This document shows, one piece after another, positions 9,252 through 22,516 of a DNA stretch of 64,000 bases. Source of the DNA: Colletes latitarsis. Its lineage: Eukaryota > Arthropoda > Insecta > Hymenoptera > Colletidae. Made by a program: the position numbers and the translations under genes. The stretch covers positions 27,699,501 through 27,763,500 of the forward strand of contig NW_027488367.1 of NCBI RefSeq assembly GCF_051014445.1. Direction: 5' to 3'. A model generated the notes under the pieces. The model had not been told where the DNA came from. It saw only the letters and a program-made list of their open reading frames with translations, and ran no database searches. The stretch's first letter is position 1; the number at the start of each line of letters is the position of its first letter.

Positions 9252-12200
9252 CACATCCTTTCGCATATTTCTCAAACTTGATGGCTAGATCCTGGGCATT
9301 TTCTGGATTGCATCACGTAGTAATGTGGTACCACACTGAAACTTTCAATTAAACCATGTCTTGATAAATATTTTAGAGGCTAACGCATGTTAGGTCTGGG
9401 TTAGGTCTAGGATTTGCCCTCATCAGGCTCATACTTTCGCATATTTCTCATACTTCATGGCTAGATCCTGGGCTTTTTCTGGATTGCATCACGTAGTAAA
9501 GTGGTACCACACTGAAACATTCAATGAAACCTGGTCTGGATAAATATTTTAGAGGTTAACGCATCTTAGGTCTGGGTTAGGTCTACGATTTGCCTTCATC
9601 AGGCTCACAGTTTAGCGTTTTTCACGTACTTGTTGAAGAGATCCTGGGTTTTTCTGGTTTGGATCACGTAGTAATGAAGTACAACACCGAAACAGTCAAT
9701 TAAACCTGGTTTCCATCAATATCTTAGAGGACAACGCAAGTTAGGTCTGGGATATGTCTGGGATTTGCCCTCATCAGGCTCATACTTTCGCGTTTGTCAC
9801 ACACTTGTTGAACGGATCCCGGGTTTTTTCTGACTTGGATCACGTAGTAATGTGGGACCACACTGAAACAGTCGACTAAACCTGTTTTCGATCAATATCT
9901 TAGAGGATAACGCATGTTAGGTCTAGGTTAGGCCTGGGATTTTCCCTCATCAGACTCATACTTTCGCATTCTGCACATTCTTCTTGGACGGATCCTGGGC
10001 TTTTTCTGGTTTGGATCACGTAGTATTGTGGGACCACACTGAAGCAGTCAAGTAAACCAGGTTTCGATCAATATTTTAGAGAATAATTCATGTTAGGTCT
10101 AGGTTAGGTCTGGGATTAGCTCTCATCAGGCTCATTCTTTCGCATATTTCTCATACATCTTGAAAAGATACTGGGTTTTTTCTGGTTTGGATCACGTAGT
10201 AATGTGGGACCACACTGAAACAATCAATTAAACCTGAACTTGATAAATGTTTTAGAGGATCACGCATGTTAGGTCTGGGTTAGGTCTAGGATTTGCTCTC
10301 ATCAGGCTCATACTTTCGCATATTTCTCATACTTCATGGCTAGATCCTGGGCTGTTTCTGGATTGTATCACGTAGTAATGTGGTACCACGCTGAAACAGT
10401 CAATTAAATCTGGTTTCGATCAATATTTTAGAGGATAACGCAAGTTAGGTCTGGGATAGGTCTAGGATTTGCCCTCATCAGGCTCTTACTTTCGCATATT
10501 TCTCATACTTCATGGCTAGATCCTGGGCTATTTATGGATTGGATCACGTAGTAAAGTGGTACCACACTGAAACATTCAATGAAACCTGGTCTGGATAAAT
10601 ATTTTAGAGGATAACGCATCTTAGGTCTGGGTTAGGTCTAAGATTTGCCCTCGTCAGGCTCACAGTTTAGCGTTTTTCACATACTTCTAAAACAGATCCT
10701 GGGCTTTCTCTGGTTTGGATCACGAAGTAGTGTGGTACCACACTGAAACTGTCCATTAAACCTGGTTTCGCTCAATATTTTAGAGGATAACGCATGTTAG
10801 GTCTAGGTTAGGTCTAGGATTTGCCCTCATCAGGCTCATACTTTCGCATATTTCTCATACTTCATGGCTAGATCCTGGGCTATTTCTGGATTGGATCACG
10901 CAGTAATGTGGTACTACACTGAAACAGTCAATTAAGCCTGGTTTTGATCAATATTTTAGAGAATAATCCATGTTAGGTCTAGGTTAGGTCAGGGATTTGC
11001 TCTCATCAGGCTCATTCTTTCGCATATTTCTCATACATGATGGCTAGATCCTGGGCTTTTTCTGGATTGCATCACGTAGTAATGAAGTACAACACTGAAA
11101 CAGTCAATTACACCTGGTTTCGATCAATATTTTAGAGAATAATTCATGTTAGGTCTAGGTTAGGTCTGGGATTTGCTCTCATCAGGCTCATTCTTTCGCA
11201 TATTTCTCATACTTGATGGCTAGATCCTGGGCTTTTTCTGGATTGCATCACGTAGTAATGAAGTACAACACTGAAACAGTCAATTAAACCTGGTTTCGAT
11301 CAATATTTTAGAGAATAATTCATGTTAGGTCTAGCTTAGGCCTGGGATTTGCCCTCATCAGGGTCATGCAGTCGCAGTTTTAACATACTTGTTGAACGGA
11401 TCCTGGGTTTTTTCTGGTTTGCTTCACGTAGTAATGTGTTACCACACTGAAACATTCAATTAAACCTGGTCTTGATAAATATTTTATAGGATAACGCATG
11501 TTAGGTCTGGGTTAGGTCTAGGATTTGCCCTCATCAGGCTCATACTTTCGCATACTTCTCATACTTCATGGCTAGATCCTGGGCTGTTTCTGGTTTGGAT
11601 CACGAAGTAGTGTGGTACCACACTGAAACAGTCCATTAAACCTGGTTTCGCTCAATATTTTAGAGGATAACGCATGTAAGGTCTAGGTTAGGTCTGGGAT
11701 TTGCTCTCATCAGGTTCATTCTTTCGCATATTTCTCATACTTGATGGCTAGATCCTGGGTTTTTTCTGGTTTGGATCACGTAGTAATGTGGTACCACACT
11801 GAAATAGTCGATAAAACCTGGTTTCGATCAATATTTTAGAGGATAACGCAAGTTAAGTCTGGGATTGGTCTGAGATTTGACCTCATCAGACTCATACTTT
11901 CGCACACTTCACATACTCGTTGAACAGATCCTGGGTTATTTTCTGGTTGGGATCACATAGTAATGTGGTACCACACTGAAACAGTCGATTAAACCAGGTT
12001 TCGATCAATATTTTTGAGGATAACGCATGTTAGGTCTAGGTTAGGCCTGGGATCTTCACTCATCAGACTCATACTTTCGCATTCTTCACATACATGTTGA
12101 ACGGATCCTGGGTTTTTTCTGGTTTGGATCAGGTAGTAATGTGGGACCACGCTGAAACAGTCAATTAAACCTGGTTTCGATCAATATTTTAGAGAATAAT

Positions 12201-14417
12201 TCATGTTAGGTCTAGGTTAGGTCTGGGATTTGCCCTCATCAGGCACATTCTTTCGCATATTTCTCAAACTTGATGGCTAGATCCTGGGCTTTCTCTGGAT
12301 TGCATCACGTAGTAATGTGGTACCACACTGAAACTTTCAATTAAACCAGGTCTTGATAAATAGTTTAGAGGCTAACGCATGTTAGGTCTGGGTTAGGTCT
12401 AGGATTTGCCCTCATCAGGCTCATACTTTCGCATATTTCTCATACTTCATGGCTAGATCCTGGGCTTTTTCTGGATTGCATCACGTAGTAAAGTGGTACC
12501 ACACTGAAACATTCAATGAAACATGGTCTGGATAAATATTTTAGAGGTTAACGCATCTTAGGTCTGGGTTAGGTCTACGATTTGCCCTCATCAGGCTCAC
12601 AGTTTAGCGTTTTTCACATACTTGTTGAACAGATCCTGGGTTTTTTCTGGTTTGGATCACGAAGTAATGTGGTACCACACTGAAACAGTCCATTAAACCT
12701 GGTTTCGCTCAATATTTTAGAGGATAACACAAGTTAAGTCTGGGATAGGTCTGGAATTTGACCTCATCAGACTCATACTTTCGCGTTTTTCACATACTTG
12801 TTGAACAGATCCTGGGTTATTTTCTGGTTTGGATCACATAGTAATGTGGTACCACATTGAAACAGTCGATTAAACCAGGTTTCGATCAATATTTTTGAGG
12901 ATAACGCATGTTAGGTCTAGGTTAGGCCTGGGATTTTCACTCATCGGACTCATACTTTCGCATTCTTCACATACTTGTTGAACGGATCCTTCGTTTTTTC
13001 TGGTTTGGATCACGTAGTAATGTGGGACCACACTGAAACAGTCAATTAAACCTGGTTTCGATGAATATTTTAGAGAATATCGCAAGTTAGGTCTGGGATA
13101 GGTCTAGGATTTGCCCTCATCAGGCTCACAGTTTAGCGTTTTTCACATACTTGTTGAACAGATCCTGGGTTTTTTGTGGTTTGGATCGCGAAGTAGTGTG
13201 GTACCACACTGAAACAGTCCATTAAACCTGGTTTCGCTCAATATTTTAGAGGATAACGCATGTAAGGTCTACGTTAGGTCTGGGATTTGCTCTCATCAGG
13301 TTCATTCTTTCGCATATTTCTCATACTTGAAGGCTAGATCCTGGGTTTTTTCTGGTTTGGATCACGTAGTAATCTGGTACCACACTGAAACAGTCGATTA
13401 AACCTGGTTTCGATCAATATTTTAGAGGATAACGCATGTTAAGTCTGGGATTGGTCTGGGATTTGACCTCATCAGACTCATACTTTCGCACACTTCACAT
13501 ACTCGTTGAACAGATCCTGGGTTATTTTCTGGTTGGGATCACATAGTAATGTGGTACCACACTGAAACAGTCGATTAAACCAGGTTTCGATCAATATTTT
13601 TGAGGATAACGCATGTTAGGTCTAGGTTAGGCCTGGGATTTTCACTCATCAGACTCATACTTTCGCATTCTTCACATACTTGTTGAACGGATCCTGGGTT
13701 TTTTCTGGTTTGGATCACGTAGTAATGTGGGACCACACTGAAACATTCAATTAAACCTGGTCTTGATAAATATTTTAGAGGATAACGCATGTTAGGTTTG
13801 GGTTTGGTCTAGGATTTGCCCTCATCAGGCTCATACTTTCGCATATTTCTCATACTTCATGGCTAGATCCTGGGCTATTTCTGGATTGGATCACGTAGTA
13901 ATGTGGTACCACACTGAAACTGTCAATTAAACCTGGTTTCGATCAATATTTTAGAGAATAATTCATGTTAGGTCTAGGTTAGGTCTGGGATTTGCTCTCA
14001 TCAGGCTCATTCTTTCGCATATTTTTCATACATGTAGAACAGATCCTGGGTTTTTTCTGTTTTGGATCACGTAGTAATGAAGTACAACACTGAAACAGTC
14101 ATTTAAACCTGGTTTCCATCAATATTTTACAGAGTAACGCATGTTAAGTCTGGGTTAGGTCTAGGATTTGCCCTCATCAGGCTCATTCTTTCGCATATTT
14201 CTCATACTTCATGGCTAGATCCTGGGCTTTTTCTGGATTGCATCACGTAGTAATGAAGTACAACACTGAAACAGTCAACTAAACCTGGTTTCGATCAATA
14301 TTTTAGAGAATAATTCATGTTAGGTCTAGGTTAGGTCTGGGATTTGCTCTCATCAGGCTCATTCTTTCGCATATTTCTCATACTTGATGGCTAGATCCTG
14401 GTCTTTTTCTGGATTGC

Positions 14418-17400
14418 ATCACGTAGTAATGTGGGACCACACTGAAACAGTCAATTAAACCAGGTTTCGATCAATATTTTAGAGATTAATTCATGTTAGG
14501 TCTATGTTAGGTCTGGGATTTGCTCTCATCAGGCTCATTCTTTCGCATATTCCTCATACATTTTGAACAGATCCTGGGTTTTTTCCGATTTGGATCACGT
14601 AGTAATGTGGGACCACACTGAAACAATCTATTAAACCTGGTCTTGATAAATATTTTAGAGGATAACGCATGTTAGGTCTGGGTTAGGTCTAGGATTTGCC
14701 CTCATCAGGCTCATACTTTCGCATATTTCTCATACTTCAAGGCTAGATCCTGGGCTGTTTCTGGATTGTATCACGTAGTAATGTGGTACCACGCTGAAAC
14801 AGTCAATTAAACCTGGTATCGATCAATATTTTAGAGGATAACGTAAGTTAGGTCTGGGATAGGTCTAGGATTTGCCCTCATCAGGCTCTTACTTTCGCAT
14901 ATTTCTCATACTTCATGGCTAGATCCTGTGCTATTTCTGCACTGGATCACGTAGTAAAGTGGTACCACACTGAAACATTCAATGAAACCTGGTCTGGATA
15001 AATATTTTAGAGGTCAACGCATCTTAGGTCTGGGTTAGGTCTAAGATTTGCCCTCACCAGGCTCACAGTTTAGCGTTTTTCACATACTTGTTGAACAGAT
15101 CCTGGGTTTTTTCTGCTATGGATCACGAAGTAGTGTGGTACCACACTGAAACAGTCTATTAAACCTGGATTCGCTCAATGTTTTAGAGGATAACGCATGT
15201 TAGGTCTAGGTTAGCTCTGGTATTTGATCTCATCAGGCTCATTCTTTCGCATATTTCTCATACTTGATGGCTAGATCCTGGGCTTTTCTGGTTTGGATCA
15301 CGTAGTAATGTGGTACCACACTGAAACAGTCGATTAAACCTGGTTACGATCAATATTTTAGAGGAAAACGCAAGTTAAGTCTGGGATTGGTCTGGGATTT
15401 GACCTCATCACACTCATACTTTCGCACACTTCACATACTCGTTGAACAGATCCTGGGTTATTTTCTGGTTGGGATCACATAGAAATGTGGCACCACACTG
15501 AAACAGTCGATTAAACCAGGTTTCGATCAATATTTTTGAGGATAACGCATGTTAGGTTTAGGTTAGGCCTGGGAATTTCACTCATCAGACTCATACTTTC
15601 GCATTCTTCACATACTTGTTGAACGGATCCTGGGTTTTTTCTCGTTTGGATCACGTAGTAATGTGGGACCACACTGAAACAGACAATTAAACCTGGTTTC
15701 GATCAATATTTTAGAGAATAATTCATGTTAGGTCTAGGTTAGGTCTGGGATTTGCTCTCATCAGGCTCATTCTTTCGCATATTTCTCATACTTGATGGCT
15801 AGATCCTGGGCTTTTTCTGGATTGCATCACGTAGTAATGAAGTACAACACTGAAACAGTCAATTAAACCTGGTTTGCATCAATATTCTAGAGGACAACGC
15901 ATGTTAGGTCTAGGTTAGGCCTGGGATTTGCCCTCATCAGGGTCATACTGTCGCAGTTTTAACATACTTGTTGAACGGATCCTGGGTTTTTTCTGGTTTG
16001 GTTCACGTAGTAATGTGTTACCACACTGAAACATTCAACTAAACCTGGTCTTGATAAATATTTTATAGGATAACGCATGTTAGGTTTGGATTAGGTCTGG
16101 GATTTGCCCGCATCAGGCTCATACTTTCGCATATTTCACATACTTCATGGCTAGATCCTGGGCTGTTTCTGGATTGTATCACGTAGTAATGTGGTACCAC
16201 GCTGAAACAGTCGATTAAACCTGGTTTCGATCAATATTTTAGAGGATAACGCATGTTAGATCTAGGTTAGGCCTGGGATTTTCACTCAACGGACTCATAC
16301 TTTCGCATTCTTCACATACTTGTAGAACGGATCCTGGGTTTTTTCTGGTTTGGATCACGTAGTAATGTGGGACCACACTGAAACAGTCAATTAAACCTGG
16401 TTTCGATCAATATTTTAGAGAATAATTCATGTTAGGTCTAGGTTAGGTCTAGGATTTGCCCTCATCAGGCTCTTACTTTCGCATATTTCTCATACCTCAT
16501 GGCTAGATCCTGTGCTATTTCTGGACTGGATCACGTAGTAAAGTGGTACCACACTGAAACATTCAATGAAACCTGGTCTCGATAAATATTTTAGAGGTCA
16601 ACGCATCTTAGGTCTGGGTTAGGTCTAAGATTTGCCCTCACCAGGCTCACAGTTTAGCGTTTTTCACATACTTGTTGAACAGATCCTGGGTTTTTTCTGC
16701 TATGGATCACGAAGTAGTGTGGTACCACACTGAAACAGTCTATTAAACCTGGATTCGCTCAATGTTTTAGAGGATAACGCATGTTAGGTCTAGGTTAGCT
16801 CTGGTATTTGATCTCATCAAGCTCATTCTTTCGCATATTTCTCATACTTGATGGCTAGATCCTGGGTTTTTTCTGGTTTGGATCACGTAGTAATGTGGTA
16901 CCACACTGAAACAGTCGATTAAACCTGGTTACGATCAATATTTTAGAGGATAACGCAAGTTAAGTCTGGGATTGGTCTGGGATTTGACCTCATCAGACTC
17001 ATACTTTCGCACACTTCACATACTCGTTGAACAGATCCTGGGTTATTTTCTGGTTGGGATCACATAGAAATGTGGCACCACACTGAAACAGTCGATTAAA
17101 CCAGGTTTCGATCAATATTTTTGAGGATAACGCATGTTAGGTTTAGGTTAGGCCTGGGAATTTCACTCATCAGACTCATACTTTCGCATTCTTCACATAC
17201 TTGTTGAACGGATCCTGGGTTTTTTCTCGTTTGGATCACGTAGTAATGTGGGACCACACTGAAACAGACAATTAAACCTGGTTTCGATCAATATTTTAGA
17301 GAATAATTCATGTTAGGTCTAGGTTAGGTCTGGGATTTGCTCTCATCAGCCACATCCTTTCGCATATTTCTCAAACTTGATGGCTAGATCCTGGGCTTTT

Positions 17401-20400
17401 TCTGGATTGCATCACGTAGTAATGTGGTACCACACTGAAACTTTCAATTAAACCATGTCTTGATAAATATTTTAGAGGCTAACGCATGTTAGGTCTGGGT
17501 TAGGTCTAGGATTTGCCCTCATCAGGCTCATACTTTCGCATATTTCTCATACTTCATGGCTAGATCCTGGGCTTTTTCTGGATTGCATCACGTAGTAAAG
17601 TGGTACCACACTGAAACATTCAATGAAACCTGGTCTGGATAAATATTTTAGAGGTTAACGCATCTTAGGTCTGGGTTAGGTCTACGATTTGCCTTCATCA
17701 GGCTCACAGTTTAGCGTTTTTCACGTACTTGTTGAAGAGATCCTGGGTTTTTCTGGTTTGGATCACGTAGTAATGAAGTACAACACCGAAACAGTCAATT
17801 AAACCTGGTTTCCATCAATATCTTAGAGGACAACGCAAGTTAGGTCTGGGATATGTCTGGGATTTGCCCTCATCAGGCTCATACTTTCGCGTTTGTCACA
17901 CACTTGTTGAACGGATCCCGGGTTTTTTCTGACTTGGATCACGTAGTAATGTGGGACCACACTGAAACAGTCGACTAAACCTGTTTTCGATCAATATCTT
18001 AGAGGATAACGCATGTTAGGTCTAGGTTAGGCCTGGGATTTTCCCTCATCAGACTCATACTTTCGCATTCTTCACATTCTTCTTGGACGGATCCTGGGCT
18101 TTTTCTGGTTTGGATCACGTAGTACTGTGGGACCACACTGAAGCAGTCAAGTAAACCAGGTTTCGATCAATATTTTAGAGAATAATTCATGTTAGGTCTA
18201 GGTTAGGTCTGGGATTAGCTCTCATCAGGCTCATTCTTTCGCATATTTCTCATACATCTTGAAAAGATACTGGGTTTTTTCTGGTTTGGATCACGTAGTA
18301 ATGTGGGACCACACTGAAACAATCAATTAAACCTGAACTTGATAAATGTTATAGAGGATCACGCATGTTAGGTCTGGGTTAGGTCTAGGATTTGCTCTCA
18401 TCAGGCTCATACTTTCGCATATTTCTCATACTTCATGGCTAGATCCTGGGCTGTTTCTGGATTGTATCACGTAGTAATGTGGTACCACGCTGAAACAGTC
18501 AATTAAATCTGGTTTCGATCAATATTTTAGAGGATAACGCAAGTTAGGTCTGGGATAGGTCTAGGATTTGCCCTCATCAGGCTCTTACTTTCGCATATTT
18601 CTCATACTTCATGGCTAGATCCTGGGCTATTTATGGATTGGATCACGTAGTAAAGTGGTACCACACTGAAACATTCAATGAAACCTGGTCTGGATAAATA
18701 TTTTAGAGGATAACGCATCTTAGGTCTGGGTTAGGTCTAAGATTTGCCCTCGTCAGGCTCACAGTTTAGCGTTTTTCACATACTTCTAAAACAGATCCTG
18801 GGCTTTCTCTGGTTTGGATCACGAAGTAGTGTGGTACCACACTGAAACTGTCCATTAAACCTGGTTTCGCTCAATATTTTAGAGGATAACGCATGTTAGG
18901 TCTAGGTTAGGTCTAGGATTTGCCCTCATCAGGCTCATACTTTCGCATATTTCTCATACTTCATGGCTAGATCCTGGGCTATTTCTGGATTGGATCACGC
19001 AGTAATGTGGTACTACACTGAAACAGTCAATTAAGCCTGGTTTTGATCAATATTTTAGAGAATAATCCATGTTAGGTCTAGGTTAGGTCAGGGATTTGCT
19101 CTCATCAGGCTCATTCTTTCGCATATTTCTCATACATGATGGCTAGATCCTGGGCTTTTTCTGGATTGCATCACGTAGTAATGAAGTACAACACTGAAAC
19201 AGTCAATTACACCTGGTTTCGATCAATATTTTAGAGAATAATTCATGTTAGGTCTAGGTTAGGTCTGGGATTTGCTCTCATCAGGCTCATTCTTTCGCAT
19301 ATTTCTCATACTTGATGGCTAGATCCTGGGCTTTTTCTGGATTGCATCACGTAGTAATGAAGTACAACACTGAAACAGTCAATTAAACCTGGTTTCGATC
19401 AATATTTTAGAGAATAATTCATGTTAGGTCTAGCTTAGGCCTGGGATTTGCCCTCATCAGGGTCATGCAGTCGCAGTTTTAACATACTTGTTGAACGGAT
19501 CCTGGGTTTTTTCTGGTTTGCTTCACGTAGTAATGTGTTACCACACTGAAACATTCAATTAAACCTGGTCTTGATAAATATTTTATAGGATAACGCATGT
19601 TAGGTCTGGGTTAGGTCTAGGATTTGCCCTCATCAGGCTCATACTTTCGCATACTTCTCATACTTCATGGCTAGATCCTGGGCTGTTTCTGGTTTGGATC
19701 ACGAAGTAGTGTGGTACCACACTGAAACAGTCCATTAAACCTGGTTTCGCTCAATATTTTAGAGGATAACGCATGTAAGGTCTAGGTTAGGTCTGGGATT
19801 TGCTCTCATCAGGTTCATTCTTTCGCATATTTCTCATACTTGATGGCTAGATCCTGGGTTTTTTCTGGTTTGGATCACGTAGTAATGTGGTACCACACTG
19901 AAATAGTCGATAAAACCTGGTTTCGATCAATATTTTAGAGGATAACGCAAGTTAAGTCTGGGATTGGTCTGAGATTTGACCTCATCAGACTCATACTTTC
20001 GCACACTTCACATACTCGTTGAACAGATCCTGGGTTATTTTCTGGTTGGGATCACATAGTAATGTGGTACCACACTGAAACAGTCGATTAAACCAGGTTT
20101 CGATCAATATTTTTGAGGATAACGCATGTTAGGTCTAGGTTAGGCCTGGGATCTTCACTCATCAGACTCATACTTTCGCATTCTTCACATACATGTTGAA
20201 CGGATCCTGGGTTTTTTCTGGTTTGGATCAGGTAGTAATGTGGGACCACGCTGAAACAGTCAATTAAACCTGGTTTCGATCAATATTTTAGAGAATAATT
20301 CATGTTAGGTCTAGGTTAGGTCTGGGATTTGCCCTCATCAGGCACATTCTTTCGCATATTTCTCAAACTTGATGGCTAGATCCTGGGCTTTCTCTGGATT

Positions 20401-22516
20401 GCATCACGTAGTAATGTGGTACCACACTGAAACTTTCAATTAAACCAGGTCTTGATAAATAGTTTAGAGGCTAACGCATGTTAGGTCTGGGTTAGGTCTA
20501 GGATTTGCCCTCATCAGGCTCATACTTTCGCATATTTCTCATACTTCATGGCTAGATCCTGGGCTTTTTCTGGATTGCATCACGTAGTAAAGTGGTACCA
20601 CACTGAAACATTCAATGAAACATGGTCTGGATAAATATTTTAGAGGTTAACGCATCTTAGGTCTGGGTTAGGTCTACGATTTGCCCTCATCAGGCTCACA
20701 GTTTAGCGTTTTTCACATACTTGTTGAACAGATCCTGGGTTTTTTCTGGTTTGGATCACGAAGTAATGTGGTACCACACTGAAACAGTCCATTAAACCTG
20801 GTTTCGCTCAATATTTTAGAGGATAACACAAGTTAAGTCTGGGATAGGTCTGGAATTTGACCTCATCAGACTCATACTTTCGCGTTTTTCACATACTTGT
20901 TGAACAGATCCTGGGTTATTTTCTGGTTTGGATCACATAGTAATGTGGTACCACATTGAAACAGTCGATTAAACCAGGTTTCGATCAATATTTTTGAGGA
21001 TAACGCATGTTAGGTCTAGGTTAGGCCTGGGATTTTCACTCATCGGACTCATACTTTCGCATTCTTCACATACTTGTTGAACGGATCCTTCGTTTTTTCT
21101 GGTTTGGATCACGTAGTAATGTGGGACCACACTGAAACAGTCAATTAAACCTGGTTTCGATGAATATTTTAGAGAATATCGCAAGTTAGGTCTGGGATAG
21201 GTCTAGGATTTGCCCTCATCAGGCTCACAGTTTAGCGTTTTTCACATACTTGTTGAACAGATCCTGGGTTTTTTGTGGTTTGGATCGCGAAGTAGTGTGG
21301 TACCACACTGAAACAGTCCATTAAACCTGGTTTCGCTCAATATTTTAGAGGATAACGCATGTAAGGTCTACGTTAGGTCTGGGATTTGCTCTCATCAGGT
21401 TCATTCTTTCGCATATTTCTCATACTTGAAGGCTAGATCCTGGGTTTTTTCTGGTTTGGATCACGTAGTAATCTGGTACCACACTGAAACAGTCGATTAA
21501 ACCTGGTTTCGATCAATATTTTAGAGGATAACGCATGTTAAGTCTGGGATTGGTCTGGGATTTGACCTCATCAGACTCTTACTTTCGCACACTTCACATA
21601 CTCGTTGAACAGATCCTGGGTTATTTTCTGGTTGGGATCACATAGTAATGTGGTACCACACTGAAACAGTCGATTAAACCAGGTTTCGATCAATATTTTT
21701 GAGGATAACGCATGTTAGGTCTAGGTTAGGCCTGGGATTTTCACTCATCAGACTCATACTTTCGCATTCTTCACATACTTGTTGAACGGATCCTGGGTTT
21801 TTTCTGGTTTGGATCACGTAGTAATGTGGGACCACACTGAAACATTCAATTAAACCTGGTCTTGATAAATATTTTAGAGGATAACGCATGTTAGGTTTGG
21901 GTTTGGTCTAGGATTTGCCCTCATCAGGCTCATACTTTCGCATATTTCTCATACTTCATGGCTAGATCCTGGGCTATTTCTGGATTGGATCACGTAGTAA
22001 TGTGGTACCACACTGAAACTGTCAATTAAACCTGGTTTCGATCAATATTTTAGAGAATAATTCATGTTAGGTCTAGGTTAGGTCTGGGATTTGCTCTCAT
22101 CAGGCTCATTCTTTCGCATATTTTTCATACATGTAGAACAGATCCTGGGTTTTTTCTGTTTTGGATCACGTAGTAATGAAGTACAACACTGAAACAGTCA
22201 ATTAAACCTGGTTTCCATCAATATTTTACAGAGTAACGCATGTTAAGTCTGGGTTAGGTCTAGGATTTGCCCTCATCAGGCTCATTCTTTCGCATATTTC
22301 TCATACTTCATGGCTAGATCCTGGGCTTTTTCTGGATTGCATCACGTAGTAATGAAGTACAACACTGAAACAGTCAACTAAACCTGGTTTCGATCAATAT
22401 TTTAGAGAATAATTCATGTTAGGTCTAGGTTAGGTCTGGGATTTGCTCTCATCAGGCTCATTCTTTCGCATATTTCTCATACTTGATGGCTAGATCCTGG
22501 TCTTTTTCTGGATTGC
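14418..22516. repeat. 8,099-bp higher-order satellite block, copy 2
   Basis: Direct tandem copy of 6319-14417. Comparing lines by eye I found six single-base differences and no indel: 9298/17397, 9973/18072, 10026/18125, 10252/18351, 13480/21579 and 14102/22201. I did not run an alignment, so a few more may exist. The junction lies in a 44-bp stretch common to both ends, as expected for unequal exchange between similar monomers. Confidence 0.92.

Larger units (their letters stand above)
6319..14417. repeat. 8,099-bp higher-order satellite block, copy 1
   Basis: This is a 46-monomer segment matched by 14418-22516 at a constant offset of 8,099 bp. The edges were read from where the two copies diverge. 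Before 6319 and 14418 the flanks differ (TTTGT against ATTGC), and the common sequence reaches 14461/22560. Rare variants are shared in the same order, such as the AGATTAATTC monomer near 6386, TTTTTTCCGATTTGG near 6481, GATCCTTCG near 12986 and GTCATGCAGTCGC near 11363. Internally about 6756-7668 is itself repeated at about 8340-9251 (nine monomers apart). Confidence 0.93.
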
